NCBI GenBank assembly: GCA_016866775.1
Contig: VGLJ01000008.1
Location: 41,735 to 105,734, forward strand
DNA: 64,000 nucleotides
Direction: 5' to 3'
Source: Candidatus Rokuibacteriota bacterium
GTDB taxonomy: Bacteria > Methylomirabilota > Methylomirabilia > Rokubacteriales > CSP1-6
The translations under genes were made by a program, and so were the position numbers. The notes under the pieces are model-generated. The model was not told the origin of the DNA, did no database searches, and saw nothing but the letters and a program-made list of their open reading frames with translations. This document shows, in pieces, positions 26,600-35,239 of this stretch; position 1 is the stretch's first letter, and every line of letters starts with the position of its first letter.

Positions 26600-26653
26600 T
26601 CAGGCCGTTCCACAGCACCTCTTGGCCTTGCGGCCGCTGCCGCACGAACACCT
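26600..26653 (-). pseudogene. C-terminal SEC-C zinc-motif fragment
   Basis: On the minus strand the frame reads RCSCGSGRKAKRCCGTA and stops at 26600-26602. The spacing CxC-x8-CC is the complete SEC-C zinc-binding motif found at the end of SecA and many small proteins. No start codon or other coding sequence is visible in this frame, and the opposite strand carries an unrelated SDR remnant directly beside it. I read it as the tail of a lost gene. Confidence 0.45.
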
Positions 26654-26659
26654 CGCATC

Positions 26660-26836
26660 ATGACGAAGACCGCGGCCGTGCCGTACGCGAAGGACGGCAC
26701 CCGCGTGAACTCCGTGCATCCCGGCATCATGCCGCCGATGCGCACGTCGACGGCGTCCGCGGATCCGGAGTCCGACGAGGCGTCCTACATCACCGGCACC
26801 GAGCTCGTTGTCGACGGCGGCTTTCTGGCGGCGTAG
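26660..26836 (+). pseudogene. Short-chain dehydrogenase remnant
   Basis: The frame encodes TKTAAVPYAKDGTRVNSVHPG followed shortly by SDEASYITGTELVVDGGF. These are two conserved blocks of the C-terminal half of SDR proteins, normally separated by about 40-50 residues and here by about 18. The Rossmann N-terminus, catalytic Ser and Tyr are absent. This is a decayed gene with loss of the 5' part and an internal deletion; the frame itself is intact. The rest of 26545-26864 contains only this and the SEC-C fragment. Confidence 0.7.
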
Positions 26837-26864
26837 CGCGGCGGGTTCCGTATGACGGGCGGTC

Positions 26865-28145
26865 ATGCGTCCGCGATTCTCCGGGCTCTGGCGGCAACCC
26901 GAGTTCCTGACGTTCTGGGCCGCGTCGGCGATCTCCGACGTCGGCACGCAGGTCTCGATGCTCGCGCTGCCCTTGATCGCCGCGCTCACGCTCGACGCGA
27001 CGCCATGGCAGATGGGTCTGCTCGCCGCCGCCGGCACGGCGCCGACCCTGCTGGTCGGTCTCTTCGCCGGCGTGTGGGTCGATCGGCTCCGACGGCGTCC
27101 GGTCATGATCGCCGCGGACATCGGTCGCGCGGCGCTCCTCGCGACGATTCCGCTCGCCGCCGCGGCCTCCGTGTCGCGCATCGAGGTGCTCTACGCCGTC
27201 GCGCTGTCGATCGGCGCGCTCAACGTCCTGTTCGACGTGGCGTTCTACGCGTACATCCCGTCGCTCGTCTCTCGCGATCGCCTCGTCGAGGCGAACTCGA
27301 AGATCGAAACGACGTCGGCGCTCGCCCAGGTGACCGGACCGGGCGCGGGCGGCGCGCTCGTGGCCACGCTCGGCGGGCCCGTCGCGATGTTGATCGACGC
27401 GCTGTCGTTCCTGCTCTCGGCGGTCTTCACCCGGCGGATCCGCGTGAGCGAGCCGGCGCCACAGCGCGACGCGCGCGAGGGCGTGTTCGAGGAGATCCGT
27501 GAAGGCCTGTCCGTCGTCGCGCGCCATCCGATCCTGCGCGTGCTCGGCGGCTGCTCGGCGACGAGGGGCCTCTTCGGGCGCATGTTCCTCGCGGTCTACA
27601 TCCTCTTCATGACGCGCGATCTCGGGCTCGGCGCCGTCGGCGTCGGTCTCGTGCTCGCGACCGGCGGAGTCGGCTCGCTGGCCGGCGCGCTCGTGGCCGA
27701 GCGGGCCGCGCGACGGTTCGGACCCGGTCCGACGATGATCGGCGCGCAGCTCCTGTTCGGTGTGACCGGACTCGCCGTACCGCTCGCGGTGCTCGTGCCG
27801 CGCTTCGCGCTCGAGCTCGTCGTGGCGTCGGAGTTCGCGCAGTGGATGACGCTGCTCGTCTACTCCATCAACGCCGTCAGCGCGCGACAGGCGCTCACGC
27901 CCGACCGGCTGCTCGGACGCGTGAATGCCACGATGCGGTTCGCCGCGGGCGGCGCGCTCCCGATCGGCTCGCTGCTCGGCGGCGCCGTCGGCGGGATGAT
28001 CGGGCTGCCGCTCACGCTCGTCGTCGCGGAGCTCGGCATGCTGCTCGCGTCGCTGCGGCTGCTGCTGTCGCCGGTGCGGAGACTTCGGACGCTCGACGCC
28101 ACGGGGAGAGCGGCGCCCGCGCCGGCGCTCGGCCGACACTTCTAA
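26865..28145 (+). CDS. MFS transporter, EntS/MFS_3-like exporter
   Basis: This 426-residue membrane protein starts FSGLWRQPEFLTFWAASAISDVGTQVSMLALPL, characteristic of the MFS_3 family of drug and siderophore exporters. The helix 2-3 loop is WVDRLRRRPV and about twelve hydrophobic segments follow. It probably pumps a small molecule outward using the proton gradient; substrate unknown. Confidence 0.87.
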   Translation: MRPRFSGLWRQPEFLTFWAASAISDVGTQVSMLALPLIAALTLDATPWQMGLLAAAGTAPTLLVGLFAGVWVDRLRRRPVMIAADIGRAALLATIPLAAAASVSRIEVLYAVALSIGALNVLFDVAFYAYIPSLVSRDRLVEANSKIETTSALAQVTGPGAGGALVATLGGPVAMLIDALSFLLSAVFTRRIRVSEPAPQRDAREGVFEEIREGLSVVARHPILRVLGGCSATRGLFGRMFLAVYILFMTRDLGLGAVGVGLVLATGGVGSLAGALVAERAARRFGPGPTMIGAQLLFGVTGLAVPLAVLVPRFALELVVASEFAQWMTLLVYSINAVSARQALTPDRLLGRVNATMRFAAGGALPIGSLLGGAVGGMIGLPLTLVVAELGMLLASLRLLLSPVRRLRTLDATGRAAPAPALGRHF

Positions 28146-28168
28146 AGCCATATCAGGCAAAGGGAGTT

Positions 28169-28336
28169 CTAGTTTCCGGTCGGGATGACAAGTCGGTCGC
28201 AGAGAAGGAGCCGATTGGCAAGGCTTGCCTTGAGTATCTTCGAGGCGTAGATCGCATCGGAGACGATGACTGGGTCTCCGAAGTTCGGCCAGATCGAGAG
28301 ATCTGTGCAAAGAAGAACGTTCTCTGGCTGTGACAT
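28169..28336 (-). pseudogene. Possible N-terminal fragment of an unidentified gene in lower-GC DNA
   Basis: The frame from ATG 28336 to TAG 28169 encodes 55 residues (MSQPENVLLCTDLSIWP, then DPVIVSDAIYASKILKAS and LLLCDRLVIPTGN) with a natural amino-acid mix, unlike the Arg/Ala-rich shadow frames elsewhere. The surrounding DNA (about 28146-28370) is visibly poorer in G+C than its neighbours, so it may be transferred DNA. I do not recognise the family. It looks like the start of a longer protein cut by a stop. It fills most of the gap 28146-28440. Confidence 0.35.
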
Positions 28337-28385
28337 GAACGAGTTTTGCCGGCGCAATCCTAGTCCGCGGGGGAGGCAGAGAGGA

Positions 28386-28439
28386 GCGCGCCGTCAGGCG
28401 CGCGACGACCGCCGGAAGGGGGACGCAGTCCCCCTCCGG
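28386..28439. terminator. Two GC-rich hairpins beyond the typA stop
   Basis: GCGCGCC (28386-28392) pairs with GGCGCGC (28397-28403) over GTCA. The second hairpin pairs CCGGA-A-GGGGGAC (28412-28424) with GTCCCCCTCCGG (28428-28439) over GCA, with one bulged A. The second one ends one base from the typA stop codon (28441), so it is well placed to end the typA transcript. Neither has a T-run on the minus strand. Confidence 0.5.
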
Positions 28440-28440
28440 G

Positions 28441-30240
28441 TCAGAACCGGCGGCGGCCGCCCATCGCGCGCTTGCGCAGGCGGAGCGACTTCGGCGTGAC
28501 CTCGAGCAGCTCGTCCTCGCGGATCCACTCGAGGCACTGCTCGAGGTTGAAGATGCGCGGCGGTGTCAGCCGGATGCTCTCGTCGGCCGACGACGCGCGC
28601 ATGTTGGTGAGCTTCTTTTCCTTCGTGATGTTCACGTCGAGGTCGTTGTCCCGCGAGTTCTCGCCGACGATCTGGCCCTCGTACACCTGCTCGCCCGGGG
28701 CGATGAACATCACGCCCCGCGCCTGGAGGTTGTCGATGGCGTAGCCGGTCGTGCGGCCGGCGCGGTCGGCGACGAGCGCGCCGCTCTGGCGGTGCGGAAT
28801 GTCTCCCTGCCACTCGTCCCAGCCGTCGAAGATGTGGTTCAGCAGCCCGGTGCCGCGCGTGTCGGTCAGGAACTCCGTGCGATAGCCGATGAGGCCGCGC
28901 GACGGGAGGCGGTACTCGAGCCGGACGCGGCCGGTGCCGTGATTCACCATCTTCGTCATCGTGCCCTTGCGCGGCGCGACCTTCTGGGTGATCGCCCCGA
29001 TGAACTCCTCGGGGATGTCGATGACGAGGTGCTCCATCGGCTCCATCGTTGTGCCGTCTTCCTGGTGCGTGATGATCTCCGGCTTGCCGACCTCGACCTC
29101 GAAGCCCTCGCGCCGCATGATCTCGATGAGGATCGCGAGCTGCAGCTCGCCACGACCGGAGACGCGGAACGTGTCGGGCGAGTCCGTCTCCTCCACGCGG
29201 ATGCCGGGGTTGAGCTTCTTCTCCTTCATCAGGCGCTCGCGCAGCTGCGGGGACGTGACGTACTTGCCTTCCTTGCCCGCGAACGGCGAGACGTTGGCGG
29301 AGAAGAGCATCGACACCGTCGGCTCGTCGATGCGGATGAGCGGCAGCGCCACCGGGCTCTCGAGCGCGGCGACCGTCTCGCCGATGTCGATGTTCTCGAT
29401 GCCGGCGATCGCCACGATCTCGCCCGCGCGCGCCTCCTGGATCTCGATGCGCTTCAGGCCCTCGTAGCCGTAGAGCACCGTGACCTTCGCCTGCTCCGTG
29501 GAGCCGTCGCGGTGGACCACCGAGATCCGCTCCGCCTGCTTCACCGTGCCGTTGACGATGCGCCCGATGACGAGCCGCCCGACGTAGTCGTCCCAGTCGA
29601 GCATCGTCACGCGGAACTGGAGGCCGACCGCGTCGTCGAAGCGCGGCGGCGGGACGGTCTTGAGGATCGTCTCGAACAGCGGCTCGAGGGTCGTGCCCTG
29701 GATCTTGAGGTCGGTCGTCGCCGTCCCCGTCCGCGCGTTGGTGTAGAGCACGGGGAACTCGAGCTGATCCTCGGAGGCGTCGAGATCGATGAAGAGGTCG
29801 TACACCTCGTCGAGCACTTCCGCCGGTCGCGCGTCGCCGCGGTCGATCTTGTTGATGACGACGATCGGCGGCAGCCCGGCCTCGAGCGCCTTCTTCAGCA
29901 CGAACCGCGTCTGCGGCAGCGGCCCCTCGGCGGCGTCGACCAGCAGCAGGACGCCGTCGACCAGCGTGAGCGTGCGCTCGACCTCGGAGCCGAAGTCGGC
30001 GTGGCCCGGGGTGTCGACGATGTTGATGTGGACGTCACGGTAGTTCACGGCCGTGTTCTTGGCCATGATCGTGATGCCCTTCTCGCGCTCGAGGTCCATC
30101 GAGTCCATGATCCGTTCGGCGACGGCCTGGTTCTCGCGGAAGAGCCCCGACTGCCACAGCATCGCGTCGACGAGGGTGGTCTTGCCGTGGTCGACGTGAG
30201 CGATGATGGCGATGTTGCGGATCGATTCGCGCTGCTGCAT
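28441..30240 (-). CDS. typA: Translational GTPase TypA/BipA
   Basis: This 599-residue ribosome-associated GTPase has G1 [16 protein letters not shown], the switch-I region EKGITI, G3 DTPGHADF and G4 [13 protein letters not shown]-like domains follow, and the TypA-specific C-terminal part contains [20 protein letters not shown] and [14 protein letters not shown]. It assists ribosome assembly and translation under stress. ATG 30240 ([12 protein letters not shown]) is the family start; the upstream extension is in the divergent promoter. Confidence 0.97.
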   Translation of the reverse strand: MQQRESIRNIAIIAHVDHGKTTLVDAMLWQSGLFRENQAVAERIMDSMDLEREKGITIMAKNTAVNYRDVHINIVDTPGHADFGSEVERTLTLVDGVLLLVDAAEGPLPQTRFVLKKALEAGLPPIVVINKIDRGDARPAEVLDEVYDLFIDLDASEDQLEFPVLYTNARTGTATTDLKIQGTTLEPLFETILKTVPPPRFDDAVGLQFRVTMLDWDDYVGRLVIGRIVNGTVKQAERISVVHRDGSTEQAKVTVLYGYEGLKRIEIQEARAGEIVAIAGIENIDIGETVAALESPVALPLIRIDEPTVSMLFSANVSPFAGKEGKYVTSPQLRERLMKEKKLNPGIRVEETDSPDTFRVSGRGELQLAILIEIMRREGFEVEVGKPEIITHQEDGTTMEPMEHLVIDIPEEFIGAITQKVAPRKGTMTKMVNHGTGRVRLEYRLPSRGLIGYRTEFLTDTRGTGLLNHIFDGWDEWQGDIPHRQSGALVADRAGRTTGYAIDNLQARGVMFIAPGEQVYEGQIVGENSRDNDLDVNITKEKKLTNMRASSADESIRLTPPRIFNLEQCLEWIREDELLEVTPKSLRLRKRAMGGRRRF

Positions 30241-30315
30241 CGAGCCACTGTACCACGCGAACTGTATTGTTTCCGCGGCATTGACGCCCATTCGGGCAGT
30301 TCCTACACTCGCGGC

Positions 30316-30702
30316 ATGGGCCACTTCTACGTGCGCGGTACCCTCACAGGGCCGACGGGCGTCAGCGAGTCCCTGGATCTTTTCGTCGATACCGGCTCGA
30401 CCCTGATCGTGCTCCCAACCCACGTCGCCGAACGTCTCCAGCTCCGTCCGGCCGAGCTCTGCACGGTCGAGCTGGCCGACGGCAGCGAGGCGTCATGGCC
30501 GCTCGCCGACATTCGCGTCGCGCTGGAGGGGCGAGAGGCGCCGACGCTGTGTCTCATCGCGGATCACGGCGAGCCGCTTCTCGGCGTGGTGGCGTTGGAA
30601 AGTCTGCGTCTCGGCGTCGATCCCGTTCGGCGCCGCCTGGCTCCGACGCGTGCGTTCGCGAAGCCGACCCTGCAGAGTCAGCTCGCGCCGGCGCCCGCGT
30701 AA
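30316..30702 (+). CDS. Retropepsin-like aspartic protease domain protein
   Basis: This 128-residue single-domain protein has the retropepsin active-site loop LFVDTGST (Asp-25) and later [14 protein letters not shown], the second conserved region, in the order and spacing of clan AA aspartyl proteases. One Asp per chain implies a homodimer. No signal peptide or membrane anchor is visible. The next gene is a diverged copy of it. Confidence 0.82.
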   Translation: MGHFYVRGTLTGPTGVSESLDLFVDTGSTLIVLPTHVAERLQLRPAELCTVELADGSEASWPLADIRVALEGREAPTLCLIADHGEPLLGVVALESLRLGVDPVRRRLAPTRAFAKPTLQSQLAPAPA

Positions 30703-30710
30703 TTCAGGCG

Positions 30711-31049
30711 ATGGGCAACTTTCACGTGGTCGCGGACCTGACCGGGCCGACAGGCGTCACCGAAAGCTCGGTGCCCGCCTCTGTCGCGGAACGGCTGGAG
30801 CTCAGGCCCACTCGCATCGTTTCGATACGCATCGCCGGAGGACCGAGAGAACGGTGGCCACTCGCGTCCGTCCGACTGTCGCTCGGCGACAACGAGGTCG
30901 TGACACCGTGCCTCATCGTGCCCGCCGGCGCCGCGCTCCTCGGCGCCGTCGCGCTGGAGTCGCTGCTGCTCGCCGTCGATCCCCTCGCGAAACGGCTCGT
31001 ACCGACCGACGGCTATACCATGGGCGCCCCGCGCAGCGTCGTATACTGA
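30711..31049 (+). CDS. Paralogue of the retropepsin-like protein lacking the active-site loop
   Basis: This 112-residue protein aligns end to end with its upstream neighbour: GNFHVVADLTGPTGVTES against [27 protein letters not shown] against [25 protein letters not shown] against [16 protein letters not shown]. Between the shared ES and VAERL it has 5 residues instead of 17, so the DTG catalytic loop is missing. It cannot be a protease by the retropepsin mechanism. It could be a decaying duplicate or a catalytically dead partner that dimerises with the active copy. ATG 30711 lies 8 bases after the upstream stop. Confidence 0.75.
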   Translation: MGNFHVVADLTGPTGVTESSVPASVAERLELRPTRIVSIRIAGGPRERWPLASVRLSLGDNEVVTPCLIVPAGAALLGAVALESLLLAVDPLAKRLVPTDGYTMGAPRSVVY

Positions 31050-31077
31050 CGGCCACTCACCCCGCCGGAGGTTCCTG

Positions 31078-31602
31078 ATGCGATTCGCATTCATCGTGCT
31101 GCTCGCCGTCCTCGCTCCGTGCGCCGTCGCCGACGCGCAGGGGGGCAAGGCACCCACGCTCGTCATGACCATGGAGAAGGGCGGCCAGGTCACCATCGAG
31201 CTCTGGCCCGACGTCGCGCCGAACCACGTGAAGAACTTCGTCGACCTGTCGAAGCAAGGCTTCTACGACGGCCAGCGCGTGCATCGCGTCGAGCCGAAGT
31301 TCGTCGTGCAGTTCGGAGACCCCGCCTCGAAGACCAAGCCCATGGACGATCCCGCGATGGGCAGCGGCGGATCCGGCAAGACGCTCAAGGCCGAGTTCAA
31401 CAAGAAGCCGTTCGACCGCGGCGTGCTCGGCATGGCGCGCACGAACGATCCCGATTCGGCGTCGAGCCAGGTCTACCTGATGCTCGGCGACGCGCACTTC
31501 CTCAACGGCCAGTACACGGCGTTCGGCAAGGTGACGAAGGGCATGGAGGTCGTCGACAAGATCAAGGTCGGCGACCGCATCAAATCCATCACGGCGCAGT
31601 AG
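31078..31602 (+). CDS. Exported peptidyl-prolyl cis-trans isomerase (cyclophilin type)
   Basis: This 174-residue protein has a signal peptide (RFAFIVLLAVLAPCAVADAQ) and a bacterial cyclophilin core: ELWPDVAPNHVKNFVDLSKQGFYDG, FVVQFGDP, RGVLGMART and LNGQYTAFGKVTKGMEVVDKI. The usual HRV-P-x-FVxQ is HRVEPKFVVQ. It would speed proline isomerisation during folding in the periplasm. The cytoplasmic homologue follows directly, so the pair serves both compartments. Confidence 0.93.
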   Translation: MRFAFIVLLAVLAPCAVADAQGGKAPTLVMTMEKGGQVTIELWPDVAPNHVKNFVDLSKQGFYDGQRVHRVEPKFVVQFGDPASKTKPMDDPAMGSGGSGKTLKAEFNKKPFDRGVLGMARTNDPDSASSQVYLMLGDAHFLNGQYTAFGKVTKGMEVVDKIKVGDRIKSITAQ

Positions 31603-31614
31603 AGGACTCCCACC

Positions 31615-32049
31615 ATGGCGCAGACGGCCCGCATCACGCTCGACAACGGCAGCGCGATCGACATCGAGTTCTATCCGAAGGACGCGGCGAAGACCGTCGA
31701 CAACTTCGTGAAGCTCGCGAAGCAGGGGTTCTACAACGGACTGACATTCCACCGCGTCGTCCCCAACTTCGTCGCGCAGGGCGGATGTCCGAAGGGCGAC
31801 GGCACCGGGGGGCCGGGCTGGACGGTCCCCGCGGAGTTCAACGCGCGCCCGCACGTGCGCGGCACCGTCGCGATGGCGCGCAGCCAGCACCCGGATTCGG
31901 CCGGCAGCCAGTTCTACATCTGCTACGGCCCCACGCCGCACCTCGACCGCAACTACACGGTGTTCGGCCGGGTCACGAGCGGGATGGAGCACGTCGACAC
32001 GATCAAGCAGGGCGACAAGATGCAGACGGTCGAGATCCAGGAAAGCTGA
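31615..32049 (+). CDS. Cytoplasmic peptidyl-prolyl cis-trans isomerase (cyclophilin type)
   Basis: This 144-residue cyclophilin has no signal peptide. It contains FYNGLTFHRVVPNFVAQGGCPKGDGTGGPG, the core of the family with the catalytic Arg in FHRV, and SAGSQFYICYGPTPHLDRNYTVFGRV. It begins 12 bases after the exported paralogue and 4 bases before the D-aminoacylase gene, so one transcript is likely. Confidence 0.94.
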   Translation: MAQTARITLDNGSAIDIEFYPKDAAKTVDNFVKLAKQGFYNGLTFHRVVPNFVAQGGCPKGDGTGGPGWTVPAEFNARPHVRGTVAMARSQHPDSAGSQFYICYGPTPHLDRNYTVFGRVTSGMEHVDTIKQGDKMQTVEIQES

Positions 32050-32053
32050 GCCC

Positions 32054-33667
32054 ATGGCCTGGACGCTCCTCATCAAGAACGGCTCGGTGATCGACGGCAC
32101 GGGCGCGGCGGCACGTCCGGCCGACGTGGCGCTCGACGGCGATCGCATCGCGGCGGTCGGTCCGGGCCTGCGCGGCGAGGCGGCGCGCACGCTCGACGCC
32201 GCGGGGCACGTCGTCGCGCCGGGCTTCATCGACGCGCATTCGCACTCCGACCTCTTCTACTTCGCGTGCCCGTCGGCGGAGTCGAAGGTGCGCCAGGGTG
32301 TGACGACGGAAGTCGTCGGCATGTGCTCGTTCTCCCAGGCGCCCGTCCGGCCCGGCGAGGAGCAGACCGTTCGCGGATGGGCCGGCGGCATCGTAGGCTC
32401 CGACATCTACCTGGATCTCCGCTGGCAGACGTTCGGGCAGTACCTCGACGCGCTCGCGTCGGTGCGGCCCGCGGTGAACATCGCGCACCTCGCCGGCCAC
32501 GGCGCGCTGCGCATCGCCGCGATGGGGTTCGAGAACCGTCCCGCCGGCGCCGACGACATCAAGGAGATGGACCGCCTGCTCGGCGAAGCCATGGATGCCG
32601 GCGCGTTCGGCTTCTCGACCGGCCTCGTCTACGCGCCCAGCGCGTACGCGAACACCGAGGAGCTGATCGCGCTGGCGAAGGCGATGCGCGCGCGCAACGG
32701 GCTTTACTTCTCGCACATCCGCGGCGAGTCCTCGATGCTGCTCGACTCGATCGCGGAAGCGATCCGCATCGGCGAAGAGGGCGGCGTCGGCGTCCAGGTC
32801 TCGCACGTGAAGGCCTCGGGCAAGGAGAACTGGCCGAAGATCGACGCCGCGCTGCGCATGATCGAGGACGGCAAGGCGCGCGGCGTCGACGTGCTCGGCG
32901 ACGTCTACCCATACAACGCCGGCAGCACGAAGCTCGACAACCTCATGCCGGCGTGGGCGCAGGCCGGCGGCATCGACAAGCTCTTGGAGCGCCTCGCCGA
33001 CCGCGCCGCGCGGCGCAAGATCGCCGAGGAGTGTCTGATCGACGGCGAGCGCTGGGGCACGGTCTCGCAGGGCGGGATCGGCTTCGACCAGATCTTCATC
33101 TCGATGTGCAAGCGGCGCGAGCTCGAGGGCCTCAACCTCGCGCAGATCGCGCGGCAATCGGGCATCGCGCCGGTCGACACGCTCTTCAACCTGCTCCTCG
33201 AGCAGAAGTGCACGGTCGGCATGGTGAGCTTCTCCCAGAGCATCGAGAACGTGGCGAAGGTCATCGCGCATCCGTCGCTGATGATCGGCTCGGACTCGAT
33301 CCCGCTGTTCGAGGGTGACGCGGACAAGCCCGGCAAGCCGCATCCGCGCACGTACGGCACGTTCCCGCGCGTGCTCGGAGAGTACGCGCGCGATCGCGGG
33401 CTGATCTCGATGGAGACGGCCGTCCACAAGATGACGGGGATGGCCGCGCAGCGGCTTCGCCTGAAGGACCGCGGTGTGCTGCGCGAAGGCCTCGCCGCCG
33501 ACGTCACGATCTTCGATCCGACGACCGTCAAGGACGAGGCGACGTTCCCCGACCCGCACCGCTATCCCGCCGGCATCCCGTACGTGATCGTCAACGGTGC
33601 GGTCGTCGTCGATGCCGGCCGGATGACCGCCGAGCGCGCCGGGCGAATTCTCCGGCGCCCCACGTAG
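32054..33667 (+). CDS. N-acyl-D-amino-acid deacylase (D-aminoacylase) family amidohydrolase
   Basis: This 537-residue protein has the amidohydrolase opening GSVIDGTGAAARPADVALDGDRIAAVG and the metal motif GFIDAHSHSDL near residue 60. The D-aminoacylase features GVTTEVVGMCSFSQAP and MIGSDSIPL, the latter with the late conserved Asp, follow. The typical end is the small domain KDRGVLREGLAADVTIFDP. It hydrolyses N-acyl-D-amino acids or related amides in the cytoplasm. The selenoprotein gene follows 9 bases later and may be cotranscribed. Confidence 0.92.
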   Translation: MAWTLLIKNGSVIDGTGAAARPADVALDGDRIAAVGPGLRGEAARTLDAAGHVVAPGFIDAHSHSDLFYFACPSAESKVRQGVTTEVVGMCSFSQAPVRPGEEQTVRGWAGGIVGSDIYLDLRWQTFGQYLDALASVRPAVNIAHLAGHGALRIAAMGFENRPAGADDIKEMDRLLGEAMDAGAFGFSTGLVYAPSAYANTEELIALAKAMRARNGLYFSHIRGESSMLLDSIAEAIRIGEEGGVGVQVSHVKASGKENWPKIDAALRMIEDGKARGVDVLGDVYPYNAGSTKLDNLMPAWAQAGGIDKLLERLADRAARRKIAEECLIDGERWGTVSQGGIGFDQIFISMCKRRELEGLNLAQIARQSGIAPVDTLFNLLLEQKCTVGMVSFSQSIENVAKVIAHPSLMIGSDSIPLFEGDADKPGKPHPRTYGTFPRVLGEYARDRGLISMETAVHKMTGMAAQRLRLKDRGVLREGLAADVTIFDPTTVKDEATFPDPHRYPAGIPYVIVNGAVVVDAGRMTAERAGRILRRPT

Positions 33668-33676
33668 GAGTCGCTG

Positions 33677-34489
33677 ATGCCCACCGTGAGGCTGCGAAAG
33701 GCGTCCGAGTACCCGGAGTCAGCGCAGAAGCTCTTCGCGCTGTCCAAGCAGTGGTTCAACCACGACTTCGTCGAGCCGCCGGCGATGAGCCGCGTGATGG
33801 CGTGGGATCCGGCGTTCGGCGGTCCGCACGGCCGCGCGATGAAGCGCGCGATGGCGCCGGGCGAGTTCACCCGCGCCGAGAAGGAGATGGTCGCCGCGGT
33901 CGTCAGCGGCGTGAACGCCTGCGAGTACTGAGTCAAGGCGCACACTGCAGCCGGGAAGCTGCAGGGGATGACGGGCGACGCGGCGTGGTACGAGGCCGCG
34001 ATGGTCGTCGGGATCACGAACGCGCTGAACGTCGTTGCCGACGGTCTCACCGAAGCGCGCGCGCTCGGCGCCGGCCTTCCCGATCCGGACGAGGCGCGCG
34101 CACCTGCCGGAGCGGCGGCGGTGTTCGCCGAGATCCGCGCGTTCTACGCGCGCACCGACGTCCCCGTCGCGTTCGGGCTCCTGGCCACCGACCCCGGCTA
34201 TCTCGCCGACGTGTGGGGCGCCACGCAGCGCGCGTTCTCCGACAACCGCCTCACGCGCCGGCTGAAAGAGGCGCTGGCGTTCGCGGTGTCGCTCACCACG
34301 CGCTCCGGCTTCGGCACCGCGTTCCACCTCGGCGAGATGCGCCGTCTCGGCGTCGGCGACCGCGGGGTGATGGAAGTCCTCGGCGTGACGCAGATGTTCT
34401 CGAGCTACACGAAGATCGCGGACACGCTCCAGCTCGAGCCGGACATGGGCGACATCGCCCCGGTCGACGGCTCGCCTGCTCCCGGCTAA
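33677..34489 (+). CDS. Candidate selenoprotein: AhpD/carboxymuconolactone decarboxylase family with CxxU motif
   Basis: One frame runs from ATG 33677 to TAA 34489 with a single internal TGA at 33929-33931 (codon 85). The surrounding residues are NACEY-U-VKAHTAAGKLQG, where the family has a CxxC-xxx-H redox site. The TGA thus replaces exactly the second Cys (C82-x-x-U85, H89). After it the frame continues with coherent AhpD-like protein, including a second repeat (TRSGFGTAFHLGEMRRLG) that lacks Cys. A stem-loop suited to bacterial Sec insertion lies at 33945-33964. Related AhpD proteins are peroxidase or disulfide-reducing enzymes; a Sec would act as the catalytic selenol. Standard annotation would split it into 84 and 173 residues (33677-33931, 33968-34489). 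No sel genes are in the window. Confidence 0.82.
33945..33964 (+). promoter_or_regulatory. Candidate bacterial SECIS stem-loop
   Basis: CTGCAGC (33945-33951) pairs perfectly with GCTGCAG (33958-33964) over the 6-base loop CGGGAA. It starts 13 bases after the TGA at 33929-33931 and its loop lies 21-26 bases downstream, in the usual range for SelB-binding hairpins. The loop contains a GG pair, as bacterial SECIS loops often do. It is within the coding sequence, as bacterial SECIS elements are. Confidence 0.7.
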
Positions 34490-35198
34490 GGCGCGGCGTC
34501 CCGGTCCGCCAGCACCCCACAGCGCGGGTGGCGCGGGAGCACCGACGCCGGGACGTCGGGCGTGATCGGCCCGTGCAGCATCGCGCGGAGCGCCGCGCGC
34601 TTCGTCGCGCCGCTCGCCAGCACGAGCACTTCGCGCGCCGAGAGGATCGTCTGGATGCCGAGGCTCACCGCGCGTGCGCAGACATCGCCCTGGATGACCT
34701 CGTCGGTGAGGATGTAGTCGACCGTCGACGACAAGAGCTCGACCGGGCACGTCGACGTCGCGAAGTCCGCGGGCGGCTCGTGCGAGGCGATGTGAGCGTT
34801 CGGCCCGAGGCCGAGCATCACGAGATCGAGCCCGCCCGCCTCGGTGATCGCGCGCTCGTAGTCCTTGCACATCGCGGGGAGATCGGCGGCGTCGACCGCG
34901 AACGGGCGACAGCGCGCCGGCTGGACGCCGGCCCAGCTCGCGAACTCCTTCGTGATCTGACGCCAGAAGTAGCCGTCGGACGGCGCGGGAGGGCAGAGCT
35001 CGTCGACGCAGAAGACGCGCATGCGCGTGAAGTCGACGGGCGCCGACGTCTGCTGCGCCCGCATCAGCGCGTACATCCGGCGCGGGGTCCGGCGGGCACC
35101 GCCATCGCAAGCTCGGGCGTCGCGGCCACCCGGGCGCGGAAGAGCTCGGCCGCCGCCGCGGCGAGCGCGTCCGCATCCGCGTAGACGAGAAGCTTCAT
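34486..35198 (-). pseudogene. Glucosamine-6-phosphate deaminase/6-phosphogluconolactonase (NagB-like), frameshifted
   Basis: The C-terminal part has RVFCVDELCPP, LDLVMLGLGPNAHIASHEPP and ILSAREVLVLASGATKRAALRAMLHGPITPDVPAS, the NagB pattern. The matching N-terminus begins at ATG 35198 (MKLLVYADADALAAAAAEL, then AMAVPAG) in a different frame. One base is missing in GGACCCCGCG at about 35086-35090; restoring it joins VPAG to TPRRMYALM as in the family. As it stands the ATG frame stops at an early TGA shortly after the shift. It is either a recent pseudogene or a sequence error in a C-run. The 3' end overlaps the convergent selenoprotein gene by 4 bases. Confidence 0.72.
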
Positions 35199-35239
35199 GC
35201 GCCGGCGCCCTCCCGCGAGGTGCCCAGCATACGCCGGCC

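Noticed and set aside
26585..26836. A functional 83-residue SDR-like protein
   Set aside because: The nucleotide-binding half and catalytic residues are absent and the spacing of the remaining blocks is too short. It is kept only as a remnant.
33677..33931. Two separate short genes (84 and 173 residues) around an ordinary stop at 33929
   Set aside because: The stop is exactly at a conserved Cys, both parts are in one frame and belong to one family, and a SECIS-like stem-loop follows. A selenoprotein explains all of this better.
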